Assembly: GCF_011762225.1 (NCBI RefSeq)
Contig: NZ_JAASQI010000006.1
Coordinates: 1-64,000, forward strand
Direction: 5' to 3'
Source: Pseudochelatococcus lubricantis
Lineage (GTDB): Bacteria; Pseudomonadota; Alphaproteobacteria; Rhizobiales; Beijerinckiaceae
DNA length: 64,000 bases
In this document: one piece after another, positions 19,043 to 27,846 of the stretch
Layout of the letters: each line of letters opens with the position of its first letter
Position numbering within the stretch: position 1 is the first letter of the stretch
Notes under the pieces: model-generated
Seen by the model: the letters and a program-made list of their open reading frames with translations, nothing else
What the model was told of the DNA's origin: nothing
Databases searched by the model: none
Position numbers and translations under genes: made by a program

Positions 19043-19506
19043 CACATCGGTTCGGAGGCAGCACGCAGCGGCGGTGCCGGGTGGGACTGCCTGACCGCGA
19101 CTCCGCGGTCTCGCGCGAATCCTCCGCCGAGGGCGCGAAAGAGGTTGACCGCAGCCTGAAGCTGCTGCAGGCGCACGAGCAGATAGGCTTCCTCTGCCTG
19201 AAACAGCGTGCGCTGCGTGTTGAGCACCGTGAGGTAGGTCGAAGTATCCCCCAGGCCTCTCTGTTCGAGCGCCTTCAACTCACGGCCGTTGAAGGCCTGC
19301 CACCACGTCGTGCTGACGGAAGCGTCCTTCCGGTCGCCCGAGCTATAGGTGGCGGAAAGCGCGAGGCCGGGGCGCTGGTAGGGCGGCACGTGAGAGCAGG
19401 CGGTCAGCCCGGCGGAAGGTATCGCGATGCCCACGGTTTTCCGTCGCGAGCGGCACAAGCGGTGGCGGCTCGATGGTTTCAAGCGGTGGATGGGGCTGTT
19501 GGGCAT
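19042..19506 (-). pseudogene. NodT-family outer-membrane factor, ends only (internal deletion)
   Basis: The frame encodes about 154 residues instead of the usual 480 or so. The N-terminal part has a lipoprotein-like signal (GLTAC lipobox) and the conserved start WWQAFNGRELKALE. It then jumps directly to the family's C-terminal helix, TYLTVLNTQRTLFQAEEAY followed by LQAAVNLFRALGGG. The whole middle, including the beta-barrel strands and most of the coiled-coil tunnel, is missing, but the reading frame continues across the junction. A functional channel is not possible. The frame is still translationally coupled to the adaptor, which may explain why its end is kept. Exact N-terminus uncertain. 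Confidence 0.75.
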
Positions 19507-19667
19507 TCGGCTCGACCTGTCACGTCGCGCCTCTGTTGCGGCGCACAATCGACTATGAGGGTCGGCAGATGAGGCGGTTTTCGCACGAAGATGAAATCGC
19601 GTTTATGATGGGGCCGGGCTGGTCCGTCCCGTCGGCTATCTCCTCCTCACCGGCGTTGGCGCTCCGC

Positions 19668-20354
19668 CTAGGATGCCGTATTCGATGCTCGCATGAGGTA
19701 TCCGGCTCCGGGAATGGTATGGATCAGGGGCGAGGCAAAGCCGCCATCGATCTTGCGGCGGAGCCGGTGGATATGCATGTCGACGACATTGCTCTTCGGC
19801 TCGAAGTCATAGGGCCAGGCAGCCTCCAGGAGCATGGTGCGCGTGACCACCTGACCGGCATGACGCATCAGGTATTCGACCAGCAGGAACTCCCGATGCT
19901 GGAGATCGATCCGGCGCTCCCCGCGTCGCGCGCGGCGCTGCACCATATCGAGTTCGAAGTCGCCGAGCCGCAGAATGTGATCCCGTCGGTCTGGCCGTTT
20001 CCGGCGCAGCAGTGCTTCGAGCCGGGCGATGAGTTCGGCGGTGGCGTAGGGCTTGACCAGATAATCGTCGGCACCGGCGTTGAGGGCGGCGACCTTGTCG
20101 AGCGTGCCGCCGAGGGCGCTCAGCATCAGCACAGGGATGGGATTTCCAGCGGTGCGCAGCGCCGCCAGAATCTCTGTCCCGGCCAGCTCGGGCAGGAGTT
20201 GATCCAGGATGATGACGTCATAGATGCCCTCCGACGCCATGGCGAGGCCGGTCGGTCCGTCGCCGACCCGGTCGGCGATATGTCCGGTCTCGACGAGCGC
20301 GCGCTCGATGTAGCCGGCGGTGCGATCGTCGTCCTCGACGATCAGGATGCGCAT
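19668..20354 (-). CDS. OmpR/PhoB-family response regulator
   Basis: This 228-residue regulator has a receiver domain with phosphoacceptor Asp51 (VIILDQLLP), conserved VLMLSA and LVKPY, and a C-terminal winged helix ending in HTIPGAGYLM. It has no kinase gene on its own strand; the operon continues into the efflux remnant, adaptor and pump. Its closest visible relative is the divergent regulator 120 bp away, with the block LMRHAGQVVTRTML identical in both. The kinase next to that paralogue may serve both. It probably activates the efflux operon. Confidence 0.9.
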   Translation of the reverse strand: MRILIVEDDDRTAGYIERALVETGHIADRVGDGPTGLAMASEGIYDVIILDQLLPELAGTEILAALRTAGNPIPVLMLSALGGTLDKVAALNAGADDYLVKPYATAELIARLEALLRRKRPDRRDHILRLGDFELDMVQRRARRGERRIDLQHREFLLVEYLMRHAGQVVTRTMLLEAAWPYDFEPKSNVVDMHIHRLRRKIDGGFASPLIHTIPGAGYLMRASNTAS

Positions 20355-20377
20355 CGCGATGCTCCAGAAGAGTCAGA

Positions 20378-20393
20378 TGAAATGGATTTCATG
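20378..20393. promoter_or_regulatory. palindrome in the divergent response-regulator promoter region
   Basis: ATGAAATGGATTTCAT is a 7-2-7 perfect inverted repeat located 24 bp upstream of the minus-strand regulator gene, inside the 120-bp divergent region. It is a candidate binding site for one of the regulators, though OmpR-type proteins more often use direct repeats. Confidence 0.35.
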
Positions 20394-20474
20394 ATATGGC
20401 AAACCCGACGTTCGGAGCGAAATGAGATCATGCTACCATCAAACATACCTAGGCTGGCTTAGTGAGGCGATGTG

Positions 20475-21158
20475 ATGACGACTATTCTCGTTATCGAGGA
20501 CGACGTTCAGACGGCTCGGGAGATAGAGGCTGCGTTGGTCGACCACGGTTATGAGGCCCGTATGGCGTCGACCGGACGTGAAGGGCTCGTCAAGGCCGTC
20601 GGCGAGAGTTACGACGCGATCATTCTCGACCGCATGCTGCCGGGCGACCTCGACGGCCTGGGGATCCTCACAACCTTGCGGACGGCCGGGGTGAGCACGC
20701 CGGTTCTCATCCTGAGCGCCCTTTCCGCGGTCGACGAACGGGTGCGCGGCCTCAAGGCGGGCGGCGACGATTATCTGACGAAGCCGTTCGACTTTCTGGA
20801 GCTGACCGCGCGGCTCGACGCCCTGATGCGCCGCAATGTCGGCCCGGCAGCTGAGACCACGCTGCGCGTCGGCGATCTGGAAATCGACCTGTTGACCCAT
20901 AGCGTATGCCGGCGGGGCCAGACGATCGAGTTGCTGCCGCGCGAGTATCGTCTTCTCGAATATCTGATGCGTCATGCCGGTCAGGTGGTTACGCGGACGA
21001 TGCTGTTCGAGGAGGTCTGGCACTATCGCTATGACGAGCCAACCAATGTCATTGATGTCCATATCGGGAAACTGCGCCGGAAAATCGATCTGGGGAGCCA
21101 GGCGTCGATGATCCAGACCGTCCGCGGCTCCGGCTATATCCTCGATGCGAATCATTGA
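20475..21158 (+). CDS. OmpR/PhoB-family response regulator (paralogue of the divergent one)
   Basis: This 227-residue regulator has receiver Asp52 (AIILDRMLP), LILSAL, LTKPF and a winged-helix output domain ending VRGSGYILDAN. The ATG at 20475 follows GTGAGGCG; a GTG one codon earlier is in frame. The coding end overlaps the histidine-kinase gene by 14 bases, so they are a cognate pair. Similarity to the divergent regulator reaches near-identity over about 40 bases in the DNA-binding domain, implying duplication. Confidence 0.9.
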   Translation: MTTILVIEDDVQTAREIEAALVDHGYEARMASTGREGLVKAVGESYDAIILDRMLPGDLDGLGILTTLRTAGVSTPVLILSALSAVDERVRGLKAGGDDYLTKPFDFLELTARLDALMRRNVGPAAETTLRVGDLEIDLLTHSVCRRGQTIELLPREYRLLEYLMRHAGQVVTRTMLFEEVWHYRYDEPTNVIDVHIGKLRRKIDLGSQASMIQTVRGSGYILDANH

Positions 21159-22515
21159 ACTCTATCGCACGACCGGCTTCCGCCTGGCGTTGAGCTTTCT
21201 GGCGCTGTTCGGGCTGACGTCCGTTGTTCTTTATACATTCATCGACATCGAGGTGAAGGACTTCCTCACCGAAAAGGTGGATGACTGGGTCTTGCGAGAA
21301 GGACGCAGCCTGACCAAGCTCAATGTTCAGACCATCGCAGCGAGGCTGGACAACCGCAAGAATGGCGAGTTTGATGCCGAGCGGCCCATGACGCTGTTCA
21401 ATGCCGCCCATGAACGGTTAGCCGGAAGCCCGATCCCCTTTCCCATGGGGTACGACGGGGCGACCACGCCATTCGAATTCGGCGCCGACAGCGGCATGCC
21501 CGGAGTACCGTTCCGCGGGCTGACCTGGACGCTTCCCGGCGGCGAGATACTGCTCGTCGCGGAGAGCATTAGCGAAGTGAAGGAATTCAACGAGGTTCTG
21601 TTCGGCGCGATGTTGCTGGCGGGTGGCTGCACCGCGCTTTTCGGGCTTGCCGGTGCGGTCCTGATCGGCACGGGGGCCGTCCGTCATTTCGACGCCGTCA
21701 CCCAGGCCACGCGCAAGATCGTCGCCGGCGATCTGTCCGGCCGCCTGCCGAGCCAGGGTGTCGGGGGCGATACCGGCCGTCTGATCGCCGTTGTCAACGA
21801 GATGCTCGACGAGATCGAGCGCCTGATGCGGGAGGTCAAAGGGGTATGCGACAACATCGCCCACGATCTCCGCACGCCACTGACCCGTCTGCTCGCCGGG
21901 CTGGATCGTGCCCGCCGCCGCGCAACCAATGTCGAAGACTATGCGAACAGCGTCGATGAAGCGATCGTCGAGACGCAAGGCATATTGAAGACGTTCGCGG
22001 CGCTGTTACGCATCTCCGAAGTCGAGGACGGCGCGCGGCGCGCGGGATTCGTCCCGGTCGATCTCGCTGCGATCGTGGCGGATGCCATCGAGCTTTACGA
22101 ACCGCTGGCGGAGGAAAAGGAGATCAATCTGACGTCCTCCATTCAGGAAAGCGATCCCCGCCCGCTTCCGGGCGATCCCAGCCTTCTGTTCGAGGCCGTG
22201 GCCAACCTTATCGACAATGCGCTGAAATTCTCGCCAAAAGGCGGGAATGTCGAGGTCCATCTGGAACGCAAGGGCGACCTGACCCGCTTGCGGGTGACCG
22301 ACGACGGACCGGGCATTCCGGAAGCTGACAGGGCCAATGTCTTGCGGCGCTTCTATCGCGCGGAACCCAGCCGGCACGCGCCCGGCAATGGCCTTGGTCT
22401 CAGCCTCGTCGCCGCCATCGCCCGGCTGCACGGCATAAAGCTGGACATCGCAGGGGGAACTGGCACCACCGTCACGCTTGAACATAACGCGGCGTCTGCG
22501 TCTTCCCTCGGCTGA
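21145..22515 (+). CDS. sensor histidine kinase
   Basis: This 456-residue membrane kinase has TM1 near residues 13-32, a periplasmic sensor of about 120 residues, TM2 near 152-177, a HAMP linker, the phosphorylated His240 in NIAHDLRTPLTRLL, and the ATPase domain with N box NLIDNALKFS, DDGPGIP and GNGLGLSLV. It should phosphorylate the overlapping response regulator and perhaps the divergent paralogue that lacks a kinase. The periplasmic sensor family is not one I recognise. Confidence 0.9.
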   Translation: MRIIELYRTTGFRLALSFLALFGLTSVVLYTFIDIEVKDFLTEKVDDWVLREGRSLTKLNVQTIAARLDNRKNGEFDAERPMTLFNAAHERLAGSPIPFPMGYDGATTPFEFGADSGMPGVPFRGLTWTLPGGEILLVAESISEVKEFNEVLFGAMLLAGGCTALFGLAGAVLIGTGAVRHFDAVTQATRKIVAGDLSGRLPSQGVGGDTGRLIAVVNEMLDEIERLMREVKGVCDNIAHDLRTPLTRLLAGLDRARRRATNVEDYANSVDEAIVETQGILKTFAALLRISEVEDGARRAGFVPVDLAAIVADAIELYEPLAEEKEINLTSSIQESDPRPLPGDPSLLFEAVANLIDNALKFSPKGGNVEVHLERKGDLTRLRVTDDGPGIPEADRANVLRRFYRAEPSRHAPGNGLGLSLVAAIARLHGIKLDIAGGTGTTVTLEHNAASASSLG

Positions 22516-22579
22516 GGAGTGGCGCGGCAGTATCGGATGCCGGGCCCCGCGCCCTACGATGGGGGAACGGGATACCCGG

Positions 22580-22777
22580 GCAAACGTCAGCGGCATGCCC
22601 AATCGGGTCAAGACGTTCCCTGTCAGTCAGCGGGTGCATTGCCAGCTCGGCGCAATCGAGCGCTTCCTCAACAAAATCGAACGCTTCAGAGTCGTCGCGA
22701 CCCGGCAGGGCAAGCGAGACGGTAATTTTCTCGCTTCAAGACAACTCGCTTCAATCCGCATCCGATTGCGAAATCAT
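22580..22777 (+). pseudogene. IS5-family-like transposase C-terminal remnant
   Basis: The frame contains ERFLNKIERFRVVATRQGKR followed by DGNFLASRQLASIRIRLR. This matches the end of IS5-group transposases (ERxFxxLKxFRRxATRYDKx followed by xNFLAxVxLASixIWLR), including the region of the last catalytic Glu (IERF). Everything upstream is missing and several consensus residues are replaced, so it is an old fragment. No terminal inverted repeats were found. Confidence 0.55.
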
Positions 22778-22809
22778 GTGTCGGTCGCCTCATCCAAAGG
22801 GGAGAAAAA

Positions 22810-22932
22810 ATGCAGCGGCAGATCACCGGTTTGAGCGTCTGGCGGAGGGCGTCGGGTCTCCGCGCGGCTGCTCAACGAGCCTTGTCCGACCAACGTCGCA
22901 TTGCCTCCCTTCTTTTCGGGCGTTTGATGTAG
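22810..22932 (+). CDS. possible 40-residue basic small protein
   Basis: An ATG follows AGGGGAGAAAAA, one of the better ribosome-binding sites in the window, and opens 40 codons rich in Arg, Ala and Leu before a TAG. I do not recognise the product. It may be real, or a leftover from the IS debris just upstream. Confidence 0.25.
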   Translation: MQRQITGLSVWRRASGLRAAAQRALSDQRRIASLLFGRLM

Positions 22933-22980
22933 GTGGTTGCTTTCGTAACTTATGCGCTGTCGGGATAGGGAGAAGACGGG

Positions 22981-23520
22981 ATGCCGGGTTGCGCGGATGA
23001 TGTTTCAGGCAGTCTGCGTTCTGGATTCGGGCGTGGGTACGATTCAGCGGCGGCCCGGCTTGCGGGCGGCGGAGGATTTCTGTTCGCCCTGGCGCGATTG
23101 TTCCCGCCATGGGTCCGGTGGATAGCGGCGGCTTCGGCTGTGCCACTTGTGATCGCCCGGCCCGCTCTTGCCGAGGGTGGCGATCCGTCGCTCGCCAGAT
23201 GCGCTGCCATTCCGGCTGATAGCGACCGGCTGGCATGCTATGACGCCCTTGCACGCGATCGGGCGGGTCCGATTTTCTCGGGCTTCGGTAATGGCGCCAC
23301 AGGCATTTTCAGTACCTCCGGTCCAGCGACTCTTGTCTACGAAAGCGAGGACGTCATCCTCGTTCTTTATCTTGAGGACGACACCGGCCGGCTTGTTCAG
23401 AACCTCCATCTCGGCGGCAGGGGCGAAGGGCGTTATCCGCTGCCCGGGCCGGGGCGATATCGTGTGCAGGTCGATGCCTCGGGCGGCTGGCGCATCCGGG
23501 TGGTGGAGTCCCGGCCGTGA
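22981..23520 (+). CDS. exported protein of unknown function, first gene of a two-component operon
   Basis: The 179-residue product has a long N-terminus with a hydrophobic stretch (about residues 47-64) and likely cleavage after ALA. The mature part begins with a two-cysteine motif, RCAAIPADSDRLACYDALA (Cys74, Cys86), seen in several periplasmic proteins, then a small beta-rich domain that ends GPGRYRVQVDASGGWRIRVV. The start follows AGGGAGAAG. Its stop overlaps the kinase start (GTGA), so it is translationally coupled to the kinase and may be an accessory sensor in the periplasm. No function known to me. Confidence 0.7.
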   Translation: MPGCADDVSGSLRSGFGRGYDSAAARLAGGGGFLFALARLFPPWVRWIAAASAVPLVIARPALAEGGDPSLARCAAIPADSDRLACYDALARDRAGPIFSGFGNGATGIFSTSGPATLVYESEDVILVLYLEDDTGRLVQNLHLGGRGEGRYPLPGPGRYRVQVDASGGWRIRVVESRP

Positions 23521-25085
23521 CACTCGCCGTCCGCCTTGCCCTCGCTGTCGGGATTCCGCTCGCCGCGCTCGCCGCCCTGACGTGCCTCGGGGCCTGGCAA
23601 CTCCGCACGGAGGAATGGACGCACAGCCGCGTGGAGAAGGCGGGGCGGCAGATCGCCGTGCTGGAGCGGGTGCTGGCGGACGTCGACCGGATGGCGCTGG
23701 ATACGCTGCTCGCCGCGGATCCGGCAGCGGCACGCGCGGCGCTGGCGGAGGCCGAACTCGACGCGATGCAGGATCTGGGCGTGCTCGACCGGCTGACGGA
23801 GGAGGAGATCGCTTTCGTCGGCGACGAGGAGCGTGACAGGGAAGTGGAGGAGCGCGATCGCCCGGCCGCGTTGCGCGCCGGTATCCGCCGCATGACGGCA
23901 CTGCTTGGCGGTGCCGTGGAGGCTCGCTTTTCCTCAGATGCCGCTGTCGCGGCGGGCACGGGTGCAAGTGAGCTGGACCAGGCGCGGCAGGATTTTCGCG
24001 CGCTGGTCAAGGAAGCGCTGACCGACGAGGCCGACGAAATCGAAACCGCCCGCTCCGGCCGAGCTGCGCTCCGCAACAGGCTTGTTTGGCTCGTTTTCGC
24101 GCTCGTCGGCATTGCGGCCGTGGCCGCGTTGGCGCTGGGGATGTCGGTCGCCCGGCGGGCGGGGCGAAGTTTCCGCAGCCAGCGCGAAGCCGTGTCCCGG
24201 ATTGGGGACGGGCATTTCGATACGCGGATTTCTCCCGTGCCGTGGGACGAGGCCGGCACAGTCTCGCAGGCGGTGAACGGCATGGCGGAGGCGCTCGAAC
24301 GCGCATCAGTCCGACAAGGCGAGGAGCAGCGCCGGCTTGCCGGGACGCTGGAACGCCGGAGTGTCGAACTCGAACTGTCCAACGCCCGGTTGCGTGAAGT
24401 CGATGCCAACCGGCGGCGCTTTCTGGCCGACATCGGCCACGCCCTGAAGACGCCCCTCGCGGTTGCGCGCGGCACGCTGGAGAACGCCCGCACGGGTTGG
24501 GAACGGCAGGGCAGGGGTACGGCACCGTTCGATACCGCGATCGATGCCATCGATGAGGTGGCCGGGCGGGTTTCCGAACTGCTCACGCTCGCGCGCGCCG
24601 AGGACGGACGCCTCGTCCGGGCGCTGGAGCCGGTGGAGCTTTACGATTTTCTCGACAGCCGGCTGGCGTCGCTGCGCGCCTTGCCGGGAAGCGGGCGGCT
24701 GCGTTTCCGCTATGCAGGCGATGAGCCCGTGATGATCCGGGCCGATCGGCGGGAATTGCAGCGGGCCTGCGATGCGTTGCTTGAGAACGCGCTCGACCAC
24801 GCCGGACCGGAGTCGCCCGTCGAGGTCACGCTGGAGGCCGACGAGCTGGAAGCCCGCATCGCGATCCGCGACAGCGGCCCGGGCATTCCCGAGCCGCTCC
24901 TCGCGCACGTCTTCGAGCGGGAGGTGAGCGGGAGGGGAGGCACCGGCATCGGCCTTTCCATGGCGCGCGGGCTGGTGCAGGGGCTCGGCGGCACGCTGAC
25001 GATCGGCGCCGGGTGCGCGGGCGGGACGGAGGTGCTGATCCGCCTGCCCCGGGTCAGCGAGGAGACGGAGGAAGGCACGGCATGA
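23517..25085 (+). CDS. sensor histidine kinase
   Basis: This 522-residue kinase has TM1 at about 6-26, a 160-residue periplasmic domain rich in Ala/Glu/Asp (probably helical), TM2 near 188-208, HAMP, a coiled linker, then His308 in FLADIGHALKTPLAVARG and an ATPase domain with N box ALLENALDHA, RDSGPGIP and GGTGIGLSMA. The start is a GTG overlapping the upstream stop. It is coupled by an ATGA overlap to its response regulator. Position next to the PQQ alcohol dehydrogenase suggests control of alcohol oxidation. Confidence 0.9.
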   Translation: MTLAVRLALAVGIPLAALAALTCLGAWQLRTEEWTHSRVEKAGRQIAVLERVLADVDRMALDTLLAADPAAARAALAEAELDAMQDLGVLDRLTEEEIAFVGDEERDREVEERDRPAALRAGIRRMTALLGGAVEARFSSDAAVAAGTGASELDQARQDFRALVKEALTDEADEIETARSGRAALRNRLVWLVFALVGIAAVAALALGMSVARRAGRSFRSQREAVSRIGDGHFDTRISPVPWDEAGTVSQAVNGMAEALERASVRQGEEQRRLAGTLERRSVELELSNARLREVDANRRRFLADIGHALKTPLAVARGTLENARTGWERQGRGTAPFDTAIDAIDEVAGRVSELLTLARAEDGRLVRALEPVELYDFLDSRLASLRALPGSGRLRFRYAGDEPVMIRADRRELQRACDALLENALDHAGPESPVEVTLEADELEARIAIRDSGPGIPEPLLAHVFEREVSGRGGTGIGLSMARGLVQGLGGTLTIGAGCAGGTEVLIRLPRVSEETEEGTA

Positions 25086-25765
25086 CCATTCTGGTGATCG
25101 AGGATGATTTCCGTATTGCGCAGGTGGTGGAGGACGCCTTCGTGGCCGGCGGCTGGCAGGTGGAGCGATGCGGGACCGGTGAGGAAGGTCTCGACCGGGC
25201 GGCGGCAGGCCGGTTCGACGCCATCGTGCTCGATGTGCTCCTGCCCGTCTATTCGGGCTTCGAGGTCTGCCAACGGTTGCGCGAGCAGGGTGTGACGACG
25301 CCGATACTGATGCTGACCTGCCGCGACCGGGACGAGGATATCGTGCGCGGCCTGCGCCTCGGCGCCGACGATTACGTGACCAAGCCATTCTCGACCACCC
25401 AGCTGACAGCGCGCGTGGACGCGCTGGTGCGGCGGGCCACGGGCTTTCCCCGTGGCCGGCAGCTTCGGGCAGGATCGCTGGTCCTCGATCAGAAAAGTCG
25501 GCGGGTCTCCGTCGGGGAGCATGTCATTCCGCTCACGGCGAGGGAGTTCGGGCTGCTCGAATTCTTCATGCAACATGCTGGCCGGGCAATTACGCGCGAG
25601 ACCCTGCTGGAGCGCGTCTGGGGCGACGACGATTGTCATACCCCCAATGTCGTGGACGTTTACGTCTCCTATCTGCGCCGGAAGCTCGCCCACAGCGGCG
25701 CCGGCTTGCAATTGCGGACGGTGAGGGGCTACGGTTACATTCTCGACGAGCCGGTCGGGCATTGA
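25082..25765 (+). CDS. OmpR/PhoB-family response regulator
   Basis: This 227-residue regulator has receiver Asp51 (AIVLDVLLP), LMLTCR and VTKPF, and a winged-helix domain ending VRGYGYILDEP. The start overlaps the kinase stop (ATGA). It is 180 bp upstream of the PQQ dehydrogenase, and the gap contains 11-bp phased direct repeats of the kind OmpR-family dimers bind, so it likely controls that gene directly. Confidence 0.9.
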   Translation: MTILVIEDDFRIAQVVEDAFVAGGWQVERCGTGEEGLDRAAAGRFDAIVLDVLLPVYSGFEVCQRLREQGVTTPILMLTCRDRDEDIVRGLRLGADDYVTKPFSTTQLTARVDALVRRATGFPRGRQLRAGSLVLDQKSRRVSVGEHVIPLTAREFGLLEFFMQHAGRAITRETLLERVWGDDDCHTPNVVDVYVSYLRRKLAHSGAGLQLRTVRGYGYILDEPVGH

Positions 25766-25840
25766 ACCTGCGGGTTACGCCGCGGGGCGCGACATGAAAC
25801 GTCGCGGAGCGATCGGCATACGACCAAGGTCCCCCCTCGT

Positions 25841-25884
25841 CTTAGGAAATTCTCAGGCGGGCCTCAGTCCGCTCTCAGTCCGGA
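25841..25884 (+). promoter_or_regulatory. four phased 11-bp direct repeats, likely response-regulator binding array
   Basis: Four contiguous 11-bp units run CTTAGGAAATT, CTCAGGCGGGC, CTCAGTCCGCT, CTCAGTCCGGA. The last three share CTCAG at identical spacing; the first is a degenerate copy in phase. One helical turn per unit is the classic layout for head-to-tail OmpR/PhoB binding. The array ends 61 bp before the dehydrogenase start. Confidence 0.6.
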
Positions 25885-25945
25885 ATGCTAGCCTCCCATT
25901 CATTGGAACCGGAGAAAACCGGCCTTACGTCTGGGAGGAAAAACG

Positions 25946-27784
25946 ATGAAACGCAAAGCCACGCTTGTGGCGGCCGCCAGCTTTCTGGCGCTCGTGCTCG
26001 CTGCACCCGCCATGGCCGATGTCGGCTGGGACGACATCCGTAACGATGCGGAAACGACGGAAGACGTGCTGATGTACGGTTTCGGGCCGAAGGCGCAACG
26101 CTTCAGCCCGCTCGATGCCGTCAATGTCGAGACGGTGAAGAACCTCGTCCCCGCATGGTCCTTCTCCTTCGGGGACGAGCGCCAGCGCGGCCAGGAGGCG
26201 CAGGCCATCGTCAAGGACGGCGTGATCTATGTCACGGCATCCTACAGCCGGATGTTCGCTCTCGATGCCCGGACCGGACGCAAGCTGTGGCAGTATACCG
26301 CGCGCCTGCCGGAAGGCATCCGCCCCTGCTGCGACGTGATCAACCGCGGCGCGGCGATCTACGGCGACAAGGTCTACATGGGACTGCTCGACGCCTCGGT
26401 CGTCGCGCTCGACCGCAAGACCGGAAAGGTTGTCTGGCACAAGCGTTTCGGCGATTACAAGGTCGGCTATACGATTACCGGCGCCCCGACGATCATCCGC
26501 GACAGGGAAACGGGCCGCGACCTGTTGATCCATGGTTCGTCCGGCGACGAGTTCGGCGTGGTGGGCCAGCTCTTCGCCAGGGATCCCGAGACGGGCGAGG
26601 AGATATGGATGCGGCCGCTCGTGGAGGGCCATATGGGCCGCTACATGGGCAAGGACAGCACGCCGACCGGCAACCCCGACGCGCCGTCGTGGCCGCGCGA
26701 CAAGAGCGGGCAGCTCGTGCAGGCGTGGCACCATGGCGGCGGCGCGCCGTGGCAGTCCGCCTCCTTCGACGAGGAGACGAACACCATCATCATCGGGGCC
26801 GGCAACCCCGCTCCGTGGAACGGCTGGGCACGCTGGCCGGGTGACAGCCTGTTCACATCCGGGCAAGCCTATGTCAACCCGACGAACGGCGAGCTGGTCG
26901 GCTTCTATCAGCACACGCCGAACGATACCTGGGATTTCTCCGGCAACAACGAGATCATTCTCTTCGACTACACGGACAAGGACGGCAAGAAACATCGGGC
27001 CGGCGCCCACGCCGATCGTAACGGGTTCTTCTACGTGACGGACATCGACGCGCTTTCGAAGCGCGGCGGCGAGATCAACCGTCCCAAGGCGTTGCTCAAC
27101 GCCTTCCCCTTCGTGGACGGGATCACGTGGGCCAAGGGCATCGATCTTGAGACCGGCCGCCCGATCGAAGTCGAGGGCCAGCGTCCGCCCCCGCCCGCGG
27201 AAGGGCAGAGCAAGGGGCCCGTTGCGCAGATTTCGCCGCCATTCCTGGGCGGCAAGAACTGGAATCCGATGTCCTACAGCCCGAAGACCGGCCTCTTTTA
27301 CATCCCGGCGAACCATTGGCAGGAGGACTTCTGGGCGGAGAAGGTGAACTACGCGCCCGGCGCCGCCTATCTCGGCATGGGCTTCACCATCAAGAAGAAA
27401 TTCGAGGATCACGTCGGCATCCTGCGCGCCATGGACCCCGCGACGGGCAAGATAAAGTGGGAGCACAAGGAGGAGATGCCGCTCTGGGCAGGCACGCTGG
27501 CCACGGAGGGAGGGCTCGTCCTCACCGGCACGTCAGACGGCTACTTCAAGGCGTTCAACGCCGAGACGGGCGAGGAGTTGTGGAAGTTCCAGACCGGCTC
27601 GGGGATCGTCTCATCCCCCATCACCTGGACAATGGATGGCGAGCAGTACATCGGCGTGGCGTCGGGCTACGGCGGCGCGGTGCCTCTCTGGGGCGGCGAC
27701 ATGGCCAAGATGACGCGCAACGTGAGTCAGGGCGGATCGTTCTGGGTATTCAGGCTGTCCGACATCAAACAGGCACGGAAGTAG
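25946..27784 (+). CDS. PQQ-dependent alcohol dehydrogenase, ExaA-type
   Basis: This 612-residue periplasmic quinoprotein oxidises primary alcohols such as ethanol and passes electrons to a c-type cytochrome. It has a signal peptide (cleavage after AMA, residue 24), an eight-bladed propeller, the vicinal disulfide Cys128-Cys129 (GIRPCCDV), and calcium ligands in SSGDEFG (Glu202) and GAGNPAPW (Asn287). The catalytic Asp330 lies in TWDFSGNNE. Position +2 from that Asp is Ser332, not the second Asp of lanthanide enzymes (XoxF, ExaF), so it should be calcium-dependent. No cytochrome or pqq biosynthesis gene is in the window. It lies downstream of the two-component operon and the 11-bp repeats. Confidence 0.92.
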   Translation: MKRKATLVAAASFLALVLAAPAMADVGWDDIRNDAETTEDVLMYGFGPKAQRFSPLDAVNVETVKNLVPAWSFSFGDERQRGQEAQAIVKDGVIYVTASYSRMFALDARTGRKLWQYTARLPEGIRPCCDVINRGAAIYGDKVYMGLLDASVVALDRKTGKVVWHKRFGDYKVGYTITGAPTIIRDRETGRDLLIHGSSGDEFGVVGQLFARDPETGEEIWMRPLVEGHMGRYMGKDSTPTGNPDAPSWPRDKSGQLVQAWHHGGGAPWQSASFDEETNTIIIGAGNPAPWNGWARWPGDSLFTSGQAYVNPTNGELVGFYQHTPNDTWDFSGNNEIILFDYTDKDGKKHRAGAHADRNGFFYVTDIDALSKRGGEINRPKALLNAFPFVDGITWAKGIDLETGRPIEVEGQRPPPPAEGQSKGPVAQISPPFLGGKNWNPMSYSPKTGLFYIPANHWQEDFWAEKVNYAPGAAYLGMGFTIKKKFEDHVGILRAMDPATGKIKWEHKEEMPLWAGTLATEGGLVLTGTSDGYFKAFNAETGEELWKFQTGSGIVSSPITWTMDGEQYIGVASGYGGAVPLWGGDMAKMTRNVSQGGSFWVFRLSDIKQARK

Positions 27785-27801
27785 ACAGATCCGGTCCCTT
27801 C

Positions 27802-27823
27802 GGCACCGGTTCCGGCCGGTGCC
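27802..27823 (+). terminator. hairpin after the PQQ dehydrogenase gene
   Basis: A perfect 8-bp stem (GGCACCGG, loop TTCCGG, CCGGTGCC) begins 18 bp after the stop codon and is followed by TTCCTC. It could terminate most transcripts or stabilise the dehydrogenase mRNA while allowing some read-through into the pentapeptide gene. Confidence 0.55.
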
Positions 27824-27846
27824 TTCCTCGCCGCTGTGAGACAATC

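Larger units (their letters stand above)
22516..22980. other. 465-bp region with IS debris and a short open frame
   Basis: Between the kinase and the secreted-protein gene there is no full gene. The region holds the transposase remnant at 22580-22777 and a 40-codon frame with a strong ribosome-binding site at 22810. No clear promoter is visible, though one is expected before 22981. Confidence 0.6.
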
